From the NCBI GenBank assembly GCA_014304965.1, contig JACRTZ010000100.1:1-6291 (forward strand): DNA of 6,291 bases, read 5' to 3'. The notes under the pieces were generated by a model. That model made no database searches. It worked only from the letters and a program-made list of their open reading frames with translations, and was not told the DNA's origin. Made by a program: the position numbers and the translations under genes. Positions 1 to 6,156 of this stretch are shown here, piece by piece. Every line of letters starts with the position of its first letter. Position 1 is the first letter of the stretch. The DNA comes from Vulcanimicrobiota bacterium (lineage in GTDB: Bacteria > Vulcanimicrobiota > Vulcanimicrobiia > Vulcanimicrobiales > Vulcanimicrobiaceae).

Positions 1-123
1 CTCGTGCACGGCGACGCGATCTACCTCGTTGATGATGTCGGCCGCATCGTCGCCATGTATCCGCCCGACGTCGCGCCGCAGACGCTCGCGCACGACGCGC
101 GCATTTTGATCGGTAAGCCGTAA
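1..123 (+). CDS. C-terminal end of a probable SCO1/SenC-family copper chaperone (partial)
   Basis: Reading frame 1 is open from the first base to a TAA at 121-123 and gives the last 40 residues of a protein whose start lies left of the window. The segment runs LVHGDAIYLVDDVGRIVAMY, followed by a helix-like tail ending in LIGKP. This matches the last strands and helix of the thioredoxin fold in SCO1/SenC proteins, where a His just before a 'xxYLID..G' strand is a copper ligand; the His at codon 3 would be that residue. In the family these membrane-anchored proteins deliver copper to the CuA site of cytochrome oxidase. The CxxxC copper motif would lie outside the window, so the family call rests on this tail only. 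Another redoxin-fold protein (AhpC/TSA or ResA-like) is the main alternative. The gene converges on ilvA. Confidence 0.55.
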   Translation, partial: LVHGDAIYLVDDVGRIVAMYPPDVAPQTLAHDARILIGKP

Positions 124-126
124 CCG

Positions 127-1350
127 CTAGCGGGCGCTCGACTCCAGGACGCTCGTCGCGTATTTCGCGTCGTGCAGCCGTTCGCGGATGCGGCCGAGAT
201 CGTCGGGCGAACGCGTTTCAAAGGTGATGTCGAGTCCGGCGTTCTTCGAGGGGACGTCGGCCAGCAAGCGCTGGTGCTCGACTTCGAGAATGTTCGCGCC
301 GCATTCGCCGATGATTTGCGCGACGTCGGCCAGGACCCCCGGGCGGGCGGCTATCTCGACCCGCATCCGCACGACGCGTCCTTCTCGCAAGCGTATGCGG
401 TTGATGACGTTGGCGAGCAAACCGGTGTCGATGTTCGCGCCGGAGATGACGATGCCGACCTTCTTACCGGAGAATTCGGCATGGTGTTCCATCAAGGCGG
501 CGACGGGAGCCGCTCCGGCGCCCTCGGTCAGCACTTTCTCATCTTCGAGCAGCACGTGGATCGCTTCTTCGATGGCCGCTTCGCCGACGACCAGCACGTC
601 GTCGACCAACTCGCGCGCGATTGCAAAATTCCGTTCGCCGATCGTCTTGACCGCGATGCCCTCGGCAATCGTTTGGCCGCCCTGCACCGCCGGCTCGCCG
701 TCAAGCATTCGCTGCAGCGATGGATATTCGGTCGTCTGAACGCCGACGATGCGTATTGACGGGCGCAGGCCTTTGGCAGCAATCGCGACGCCCGAAATGA
801 GGCCGCCGCCGCCGACGGGCACGAGCAGCACGTCGAGATCGTCGAAGGTTTGAAGAAACTCGAGCCCCGCCGTCCCTTGTCCGGCGATGACGTCGGCGTT
901 GTCGTAGGGATGAACGATCGTCGCGCCGCTCTCACGCGCGAGAATCTGTGCGCGCTCGCCCGCCTCCGTCAGGTTTTGGCCCGCCAATACGACCTTCGCG
1001 CCGAAGCCCTCGGTGCGCCGCACTTTGGTGAAGGGCGTATTTTCGGGCATGACGATCGTGGCCGGCACGCCCAGGCGTTTGCCTTGGTACGCGACCGCCT
1101 GCGCGTGGTTGCCTGCGGACATCGCGATAACGCCGGCCCGCCTTTCGCTTTCGGAGAGCCGAAGCATGCGATTCGCGGCGCCGCGATCTTTGAACGAGCC
1201 GGTACGCTGGCGGGTCTCGAGTTTCAATCGGCAGTCGACGCCGAGACGCGCGGTCAGCGCGGTGGCCGGGAGCGAGGGCGTGGCGACGACGTAATCGCGA
1301 ATGCGCGCTGCTGCTTCGACGACGTCGTCGAATACCACGGGCAAAGCCAT
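127..1350 (-). CDS. ilvA: Threonine ammonia-lyase (threonine dehydratase), form with a single C-terminal ACT domain
   Basis: PLP enzyme that deaminates L-threonine to 2-oxobutyrate and ammonia, the committed step of isoleucine synthesis from threonine; cytoplasmic. With ATG at 1350 it has 407 residues. The PLP lysine is K54 in TGSFKDRGA, SAGNHAQ lies at about 78-84, and the phosphate-binding glycine loop GGGGLISG at about 180-187. A C-terminal ACT domain spans about 327-401 (MRVEIAARPGVLADVAQII and beyond), the usual site of feedback control in this family. The length fits the medium form with one ACT-type domain, not the roughly 510-residue E. coli form with two. A GTG immediately upstream (1353) could add one residue. 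It starts 10 bases after the STAS stop, probably on the same transcript as leuCD, which favours a biosynthetic role over a catabolic TdcB role. There is no clear Shine-Dalgarno sequence. Confidence 0.93.
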   Translation of the reverse strand: MALPVVFDDVVEAAARIRDYVVATPSLPATALTARLGVDCRLKLETRQRTGSFKDRGAANRMLRLSESERRAGVIAMSAGNHAQAVAYQGKRLGVPATIVMPENTPFTKVRRTEGFGAKVVLAGQNLTEAGERAQILARESGATIVHPYDNADVIAGQGTAGLEFLQTFDDLDVLLVPVGGGGLISGVAIAAKGLRPSIRIVGVQTTEYPSLQRMLDGEPAVQGGQTIAEGIAVKTIGERNFAIARELVDDVLVVGEAAIEEAIHVLLEDEKVLTEGAGAAPVAALMEHHAEFSGKKVGIVISGANIDTGLLANVINRIRLREGRVVRMRVEIAARPGVLADVAQIIGECGANILEVEHQRLLADVPSKNAGLDITFETRSPDDLGRIRERLHDAKYATSVLESSAR

Positions 1351-1360
1351 CACGGCCGGG

Positions 1361-1690
1361 TTACGACGCGGGCGCTGCTAAGGCCTCATCAACGGACGGG
1401 ACGACGTCGAGTGGGCCGATCAGACGAAGGACCTCGAGAATCCGCATGACGGTGGAGCCTGTGGCACATACGACGCGCAAGCGGCGGCCTACGCTGCGCC
1501 GGCAACGAACGACGACGCTGACGATCGACGAATCGATGTAGCGGCAATCGCCGAAATCGAGCACGATCGGACCTTCGCGCCCGTCGCGCGCAACGTCGAG
1601 CGCGCGTTCGAATTCGGCGGAGTTCGATAGGTCGAGATCTCCGCTGACCCTGACAATTATGGCATCGCCATGTTCTTGTAAGTCAAGCAT
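1361..1690 (-). CDS. Single-domain STAS protein, anti-sigma factor antagonist type (SpoIIAA/RsbV-like)
   Basis: The 109-residue protein is almost entirely one STAS domain. It begins with a strand-rich segment (AIIVRVSGDLDLSNSAEFE, about 10-28), where the SGDLDLSNS turn is typical. The core strand and helix follow (IVLDFGDCRYIDSSIVSVVV, about 42-61), then a hydrophobic strand RLRVVCATG and a last helix at about 80-92. In SpoIIAA/RsbV relatives a serine of the 'DSSG' motif is phosphorylated by an anti-sigma kinase, controlling partner switching; here the candidates are S54 and S55. The glycine usually following is isoleucine (SSI). No transmembrane or sensor domain and no adjacent kinase or sigma factor is seen. 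It sits between leuD (53-base gap) and ilvA (10-base gap), an unexpected place. The start is ATG at 1690 without a recognisable Shine-Dalgarno. The fold is clear; the partner and whether it is phosphorylated are unknown. Confidence 0.85.
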   Translation of the reverse strand: MLDLQEHGDAIIVRVSGDLDLSNSAEFERALDVARDGREGPIVLDFGDCRYIDSSIVSVVVRCRRSVGRRLRVVCATGSTVMRILEVLRLIGPLDVVPSVDEALAAPAS

Positions 1691-1743
1691 GCGTTCGTCT
1701 GGTAAAGTTGGGTCCGCCGGCCGCCAGAAGACGGGCTGAGGTT

Positions 1744-2292
1744 CTAGTACGAGGTAGTTTCGCCCACCTTCCGGAGCCAGTCACGGATCGGCCCTCTTTT
1801 CGCGGCCATAAACTCGAGATAACCGCCTTCCAACAAGAAGTATTTGCGCAGCGGATCGAGCGCAAATGTGACGTCTTCGCCTCGCGCGCTCGTCAAGCGC
1901 TGCTGTTCGAGGTCGAGGGCGAGCGTGGGCGCTTCGAGGAGCGCGTCGATTCGGGCGGCGTCCACCACGATCGGCGCGACCCCGTTCAAATACGCGTTCT
2001 CTTCGAAAATGCGCGCGAAGCTGGGCGCGATCACGGCGCGAAATCCGCGCTGCACGAGCGCCCAAACGGCGTGTTCGCGAGAGCTTCCGCAGCCGAAATT
2101 TTCTCGCGCGACCACGATCGTCGCGTCCGGGTGAGCCGCGAGAAGTTCGGGGCCGCCGGACATGCCGCGAAACAAATGCGGGCCGACCCCGCTCGAGTCT
2201 ACGCCGTTCATCAAGTATGCCGGGACCATTTGGTCGGTGTCTACGTTCGCGCGATCGACCGGCAGCACGGCACCTTCGAAGCGCGCGCTCAC
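1744..2292 (-). CDS. leuD: 3-isopropylmalate dehydratase small subunit
   Basis: Swivelling-domain subunit of isopropylmalate isomerase. With LeuC it converts 2-isopropylmalate to 3-isopropylmalate in leucine synthesis, in the cytoplasm. The N-terminal signature VLPVDRANVDTDQMVPAYLM (about 9-28) and the substrate-loop motif NFGCGSSREHAVWAL (65-79) are intact, followed by IAPSFARIFEENAYLNG (about 88-104). At 182 residues it is a little shorter than E. coli LeuD (about 200) and longer than the archaeal type (about 160-170). The start is GTG at 2290-2292, overlapping the leuC TGA as GTGA, a configuration that suggests translational coupling to the large subunit. No strong Shine-Dalgarno is seen upstream. 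The next gene, STAS, starts 53 bases after the TAG stop. Confidence 0.95.
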   Translation of the reverse strand: MSARFEGAVLPVDRANVDTDQMVPAYLMNGVDSSGVGPHLFRGMSGGPELLAAHPDATIVVARENFGCGSSREHAVWALVQRGFRAVIAPSFARIFEENAYLNGVAPIVVDAARIDALLEAPTLALDLEQQRLTSARGEDVTFALDPLRKYFLLEGGYLEFMAAKRGPIRDWLRKVGETTSY

Positions 2293-3653
2293 GCCGGCAC
2301 CGCCGGTTCGACGGGCGCTAATTCATCGGGCGCAGCTATGCGACCCAGCACCGCGCTCGCCGCGACGACGACGGGCGAGGCGAGGTGCACGCGACCGCCC
2401 GTACCCATGCGGCCGGGAAAGTTCCGGTTTGACGATGAGATGCAGCGCGCACCGGGCGCGAGCACGCCGAGCGACAGGCCGCAACAGGCGCCGCAGGTCG
2501 AATGCGTCCAGAGCGCACCCGCGTCTTGGAAGACGTCGTGCAAGCCCTCGCGTTCGGCAGCTCGTTTGACGGCTTGCGACCCGGGCGTGACGATCGTCGG
2601 GACGCTGACACGTCTGCCGCGCAAAACGTCCGCCGCCGCGCGCAGATCGCTCAGACGGGCGTTCGTGCACGAGCCGATGAACGCTTGATCGAGCGGGATT
2701 GAACGAAGCCGCATGCCCGGCGCGAGCGCCATGTACGACAGGCTGCTCTCGGAGGCGTCCGCCGGAACGACGCTGTCGAGCGGGACGGTTTCGCCGGGGT
2801 TGGTCCCCCAGCTGACCATCGGGCGCAGGTCCGAAACGTCGAAGATCAGATCGTCGTCGTAGCGCGCATCGGGATCGGCGCGCAACCCGCGCCACTGCGC
2901 TGCCTTCTCTTCGAACGCGGCGCCCGCCGGCTGCGCTTCGCGACCGCGCAGGTAGGAGATGGTCGTTTCGTCGGGGGCGATCATCGCGGTCGTCGCACCG
3001 GCTTCGACCGCCATGTTGCACAGCGTCATGCGCTCGTCCATCGAGAGCGCGTCGATCGTGCTACCGCAATACTCGAGCACGCATCCGGTCGCGCCTTTGA
3101 AGCCGAGTTTGGTAACCATGAACAGCGCGAGATCTTTAGCCGTCGCGCCGTGTGCGAGACGGCCGTTCACCGCAATCCGGACGATCTTCGGGCGCTGCAA
3201 GATCACGCAGCCGGCCAGCATCGCGCCGGCTTGCGAGGTCGTCCCGACGCCGAACGCAAACGCGCCGAAAGCGCCGAGCGTGCAGGTGTGACTGTCGCCG
3301 CAGATCACGACCGAACCCGGATCGACGTAGCCGCGTTCGGGAACCACGACGTGACAGATGCCGTTGTTGCCGACGTCGTACATCGTGATGCCGTGGCGCT
3401 GCGCCCACGTGCGCAAGTAGCGCGCTTGCATCGCGCTCTCGCTGTCTTTGGCCGGCGAGATGTGGTCGTTGACCGCGATGATGCGCGACGGATCGAACAG
3501 TTTGTCGTCGAAGCGCCGCTCGATCTCGACGGCGCCGGGAGGCGTGGTGAGTTCGTAGGCAACGATGCGATCGACGAAAATCAGCGCGTTGTCGCCAGGC
3601 ATCGCCTCCACGACGTGAGCGTCCCACACTTTTTCGAACATCGTACGCGCCAT
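2289..3653 (-). CDS. leuC: 3-isopropylmalate dehydratase large subunit
   Basis: Aconitase-superfamily subunit that carries the [4Fe-4S] cluster of isopropylmalate isomerase (leucine pathway). I chose the ATG at 3651-3653 because the protein then begins MARTMFEKVWDAHVV, the family N-terminus; the 78 codons in frame upstream overlap tgt and lack LeuC character. The product has 454 residues, close to the usual 460-470. Visible motifs are GDSHT (119-123), MTLCNMAVEAG (209-219), APDETT (226-231), SWGTNPG (281-287), GSCTNARLSDLRAAA (327-341), STCGAC (385-390) and SNRNFPGRMG (408-417). The cluster cysteines should be C329, C387 and C390. The C-terminal part (STCGAC, GVLAPGARC, NFPGRMG) resembles the shorter archaeal/HacA-like group, whereas the middle resembles E. 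coli LeuC. A homoaconitase or other hydro-lyase role is possible, but the middle-region match to LeuC and the neighbouring ilvA argue for leucine synthesis. Confidence 0.95.
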   Translation of the reverse strand: MARTMFEKVWDAHVVEAMPGDNALIFVDRIVAYELTTPPGAVEIERRFDDKLFDPSRIIAVNDHISPAKDSESAMQARYLRTWAQRHGITMYDVGNNGICHVVVPERGYVDPGSVVICGDSHTCTLGAFGAFAFGVGTTSQAGAMLAGCVILQRPKIVRIAVNGRLAHGATAKDLALFMVTKLGFKGATGCVLEYCGSTIDALSMDERMTLCNMAVEAGATTAMIAPDETTISYLRGREAQPAGAAFEEKAAQWRGLRADPDARYDDDLIFDVSDLRPMVSWGTNPGETVPLDSVVPADASESSLSYMALAPGMRLRSIPLDQAFIGSCTNARLSDLRAAADVLRGRRVSVPTIVTPGSQAVKRAAEREGLHDVFQDAGALWTHSTCGACCGLSLGVLAPGARCISSSNRNFPGRMGTGGRVHLASPVVVAASAVLGRIAAPDELAPVEPAVPA

Positions 3654-3660
3654 GGCGGAG

Positions 3661-3666
3661 CTTTCC
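3661..3666 (-). promoter_or_regulatory. Shine-Dalgarno-like site of leuC inside a small hairpin
   Basis: On the coding strand GGAAAG lies seven bases before the leuC ATG at 3653. This is the most plausible ribosome binding site in the window and supports the internal leuC start. It is enclosed by GCGGA-AAGC-TCCGC (3655-3668), a perfect five-base-pair stem with a four-base loop ending one base before the ATG, which would mask the site when folded. Whether the fold matters in the cell is not known. Confidence 0.4.
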
Positions 3667-3690
3667 GCGGGGCAGTGGCGGCCCCCCACC

Positions 3691-4809
3691 TCAAACGTTC
3701 TCAAATCTTCCGAGCGCTTGCGCGAAAAATTCCGGCCATGCAGCCGCTTCGATCGCCGCGCGGGCTTCTTTCGTGAGATCGAGCAGCACCGCCAGGTTGT
3801 GATAAGAGAGTAAGCGGGGTCCGAGCATCTCGTTTGCGCGGAAGAGATGCGAGATATAGGCTCGCGTGAACCCCCGGCAAACGGCACAGCCGCAGACCGC
3901 GTCGAGCGGCCGAAAATCGCGCACGAATTCGGCGTTGCGAATGTTGAGGTCGCCGCGGCGCGTCATCGCCCGGCCCGTGCGACCGCAGCGCGTGGGATAG
4001 ACGCAGTCGAACATGTCCACGCCCGCGTCGATCGCCGCGAGCACGTCGGGCACGGTACCGACGCCCATCAAGTAACGCGGCTTCTCGCGGGGCAGCAGCG
4101 CCGCCGTAAAGCGCGTGAGGCGGCGCATGTCTTCGCGGGACTCGCCGACGGACAGGCCGCCGATCGCGTAGCCCGGCAAATCCAAAGCGACGATCTCGCT
4201 CGCGCTGCGGGCCCGCAGACCTTCGTCCAGGCCGCCTTGCACGATGCCGAATAGCGCCGTTTTCGCGTTCGTCCGGGCGGCCGCGCAGCGCCGTGCCCAC
4301 AGCGTCGTGCGGCGGACGGCCTCTTCGACGTCGTCCCGCTCGGCCGGCAACTTCACGCACACGTCGAGCGCCATCGCGACGTCCACGCCGAGGGCTTCTT
4401 GAAATGCCAACACGTTTTCGGGGGTGAACTCGTGCTCGCTGCCGTCGAGGTGCGAGCGAAACCGCACGCCGCCGTCGCTCACGATGCGACGCGATTCCAA
4501 ACTGAAAACTTGGAAGCCGCCGCTGTCGGTCAGGATCGGACGGTCCCAGCCCATGAACGCGTGAAGGCCGCCTGCCGCCTCGAGCGTTTCGCGGCCGGGC
4601 CGCAGCCAGAGATGGTACGTATTGGACAAGACGATTTGCGCGCCGAGTTCGCGCAGGTCGGCGGGGGTCAGTGCCTTGACCGTCGCCGCGGTTCCTACCG
4701 GCATGAAAGCCGGAGTTTCCACGGTTCCGCGCGCGAGTGAAAGCGCGCCGCGCCGCGCCGCACCGCTCGTCGCGCGCACGGTAAAGGAGCCCGCTGCGGC
4801 CGGGGACAT
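3691..4809 (-). CDS. tgt: Queuine tRNA-ribosyltransferase (tRNA-guanine transglycosylase)
   Basis: Exchanges guanine 34 in the anticodon of GUN tRNAs (Asp, Asn, His, Tyr) for preQ1 on the route to queuosine; cytoplasmic TIM barrel. The start is ATG at 4807-4809, overlapping the previous stop as TAATG. It gives 372 residues, normal for bacterial Tgt; an upstream in-frame start at 4911 would add an unconserved Arg-rich stretch buried in the preceding gene. Motifs are GTVETPAFMPVGT (28-40), LSNTYHLWLRPG (61-72), TDSGGFQVFSL with D95 as the active-site Asp (94-104), IVQGG (189-193), YAIGGLSVGE (214-223) and MFDCVYPTR (266-274) with D268 as nucleophile. Zinc ligands C306, C308, C311 and H337 are all present. 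The substrate-pocket segment reads MALDVC (146-151), where many relatives have Asp-Glu-Cys. It ends 37 bases before leuC. Confidence 0.95.
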   Translation of the reverse strand: MSPAAAGSFTVRATSGAARRGALSLARGTVETPAFMPVGTAATVKALTPADLRELGAQIVLSNTYHLWLRPGRETLEAAGGLHAFMGWDRPILTDSGGFQVFSLESRRIVSDGGVRFRSHLDGSEHEFTPENVLAFQEALGVDVAMALDVCVKLPAERDDVEEAVRRTTLWARRCAAARTNAKTALFGIVQGGLDEGLRARSASEIVALDLPGYAIGGLSVGESREDMRRLTRFTAALLPREKPRYLMGVGTVPDVLAAIDAGVDMFDCVYPTRCGRTGRAMTRRGDLNIRNAEFVRDFRPLDAVCGCAVCRGFTRAYISHLFRANEMLGPRLLSYHNLAVLLDLTKEARAAIEAAAWPEFFAQALGRFENV

Positions 4810-5705
4810 TACGCGCGCAAAGCGGCTTTGGCGGCGGCGTATGCGGGCGGCGGGGAAACCTCGAACGAGAGTTCTTCGCGCGAAGCGGGATGGCGGAACC
4901 GCAAGCGCCATGCGTGCAGGGCCTGTCCCGGCAAATTCACCCGCGGGTCGCGCTTGCCGTACAACAAATCGTTGACGATGGGAAGCCCGAAGGCCGTGAG
5001 GTGGACGCGAATCTGATGCGTGCGGCCCGTCTCGAGCCGAAAGACGAGTTCGCTCGTGTCGCCCAAACGTTCGCGCAGCGCGTAATGGGTGACGGCCGGC
5101 TTGCCGTCGCCGCGAATCGCATACTTGAGACGGTTGCGTTCGTCGCGGCCGATCGCGCCTTCGATCGTGCCCTCCGCATGCTGCGGCACGCCCGCGACGA
5201 GACCGAGATATTCGCGTTGGATGAAACGGCGCATCATCGCCTTGCCGAGCGCGCTCAAGACGTCGGCGGTTTTTGCGACGACCAGCAAGCCCGAGGTATC
5301 GCGATCGAGGCGGTGCACGAGCCCGGGGCGCAACGGATCGCCCGGCAGCGTGCCGACGTGCGCGAGCAGCGCGTTGACGAGGGTGCCGTCGGGCGCGCCG
5401 TGCGCCGGATGCGTCACCATGCCGGCCGCTTTGTTGACGACGAGCAAATCGTCGTCTTCGTACACGACGTCGAGCGGCAGTTCTTCGGCGAGCGCCGCGA
5501 GCGCAACCCGTTCGGGAACCTCGAAGGCGATCGTGTCGCCTTCGGCGACGGCGACGGAGCCTTTTTCGATGGGCTCGCCGTTGAGTCGCACGCTTCCGTT
5601 CCGGATCGCTTGCGCCACGAGCGAACGCGACGAACCGCTATGGTGCGCGACGAGCAGGTCGATCCGGCGCCCGCCATCCTCCGGGGCGACGCGGAACTCA
5701 GGCAC
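4809..5705 (-). CDS. RluD/RluA-family ribosomal pseudouridine synthase
   Basis: Isomerises uridine to pseudouridine in RNA, most likely large-subunit rRNA in the manner of RluD; cytoplasmic. The 298 residues contain an N-terminal S4 RNA-binding domain (about 12-63, from RRIDLLVAHHSGSSRSLVAQ) followed by the catalytic domain. Motifs are VYEDDDLLVVNKAAGMVTHPA (about 81-101), GLVHRLDRDTSGLLVVAKT (128-146) with catalytic D134, FIQREYLGLV (161-170) and ETGRTHQIRVHL (225-236). The S4 domain plus length point to the RluD/RluC branch rather than RluA, but the exact uridines modified cannot be read from the sequence, so no symbol is given. The start is a GTG at 5705, overlapping the end of lspA by eight bases. 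The N-terminus PEFRVAPEDGGRRID matches the family and there is no other suitable start nearby. There is no strong Shine-Dalgarno, so translation probably depends on ribosomes leaving lspA. Confidence 0.93.
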   Translation of the reverse strand: MPEFRVAPEDGGRRIDLLVAHHSGSSRSLVAQAIRNGSVRLNGEPIEKGSVAVAEGDTIAFEVPERVALAALAEELPLDVVYEDDDLLVVNKAAGMVTHPAHGAPDGTLVNALLAHVGTLPGDPLRPGLVHRLDRDTSGLLVVAKTADVLSALGKAMMRRFIQREYLGLVAGVPQHAEGTIEGAIGRDERNRLKYAIRGDGKPAVTHYALRERLGDTSELVFRLETGRTHQIRVHLTAFGLPIVNDLLYGKRDPRVNLPGQALHAWRLRFRHPASREELSFEVSPPPAYAAAKAALRA

Positions 5706-6156
5706 CGCGCGTCGCGGTACGCTCGCGTTCGCGGCGAAAGGTCGTGAGAATCAGCAGTACGACGCCGACCGTGATGCACGAGTCGGCGACGTTGAACACC
5801 GGCCACCAGTGCAGGTCGATGAAGTCCACGACGAAGCCGTAATGGAAGCGGTCGTAGATGTTGCCGATCGCGCCGCCCGCGATCGCTCCGAACGCGATGC
5901 GAACGAACGCTGAATGCGCGGCTGCTTCGCGGAACGAGTACCAAAAGATCCCGAGCACCAAGAGCGCCATGCCGACGAGCAGCCACGGTTGGGTCCCGAA
6001 GAGCCCGAACGCGCCCGCATGATTTTGCACGTACGTCCAGTACAGCGCGTGCGGCACGACGAGCTTGCTTTCGCCGGGCGCAAACGACGCGACGACCAAA
6101 TGTTTCGTGTATTGATCCAGCGCGAATGCGAGCGCGGCAGCGACCAGAAATTGCAT
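5698..6156 (-). CDS. lspA: Lipoprotein signal peptidase (signal peptidase II)
   Basis: Membrane aspartyl protease that removes signal peptides from diacylglyceryl-modified prolipoproteins, cutting before the lipid-bearing Cys. The 152-residue length is normal. Four hydrophobic segments are visible at about 2-22, 57-73, 84-100 and 123-139. Conserved blocks are DQYTK (14-18), VQNHAGAFG (43-51), GGAIGNIYDR (94-103), VVDFIDLHW (109-117) and FNVADSCITVG (121-131). The catalytic aspartates should be D111 and D125, with N99, D102, R103 and N122 lining the site. A basic tail (RRERERTATR) presumably faces the cytoplasm. The start ATG at 6154-6156 shares one base with the stop of the preceding gene (TAATG). 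The neighbouring pseudouridine synthase downstream is a frequent partner of lspA in bacterial genomes. Confidence 0.97.
   Translation of the reverse strand: MQFLVAAALAFALDQYTKHLVVASFAPGESKLVVPHALYWTYVQNHAGAFGLFGTQPWLLVGMALLVLGIFWYSFREAAAHSAFVRIAFGAIAGGAIGNIYDRFHYGFVVDFIDLHWWPVFNVADSCITVGVVLLILTTFRRERERTATRGA

Noticed and set aside
1691..1743. Possible promoter or terminator in the gap between leuD and the STAS gene
   Set aside because: The 53 bases show only a bulged CGTC-TT-CTGG/CCAGACG pairing with a long loop, no T-tract and no convincing -35/-10 pair.
1708..2688. A 326-codon open frame on the plus strand opposite leuD and the end of leuC
   Set aside because: It is antisense to two well-conserved genes, is rich in Arg/Ala/Asp as expected from high-GC antisense frames, and has no recognisable domain.
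3654..3887. A longer leuC beginning at 3887
   Set aside because: The extra 78 residues lie over the end of tgt, are Arg/Ser-rich and unlike any LeuC, while the internal ATG gives the exact family N-terminus.
4810..4911. A longer tgt beginning at 4911
   Set aside because: The added 34 residues are Arg-rich, lie within the conserved end of the pseudouridine synthase gene and are absent from known Tgt proteins; the TAATG start fits better.
4890..5747. A 285-codon plus-strand open frame opposite the pseudouridine synthase gene, plus an overlapping 274-codon frame
   Set aside because: Both are shadows of a strongly conserved RluD-type gene and have low-complexity composition with no family resemblance.
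5772..5830. Shortened spacing between the catalytic aspartates of LspA (14 residues against about 19 in some relatives)
   Set aside because: The compact 'DFIDLHWWPVFNVADS' arrangement occurs widely among bacterial LspA proteins, so it is normal family variation.
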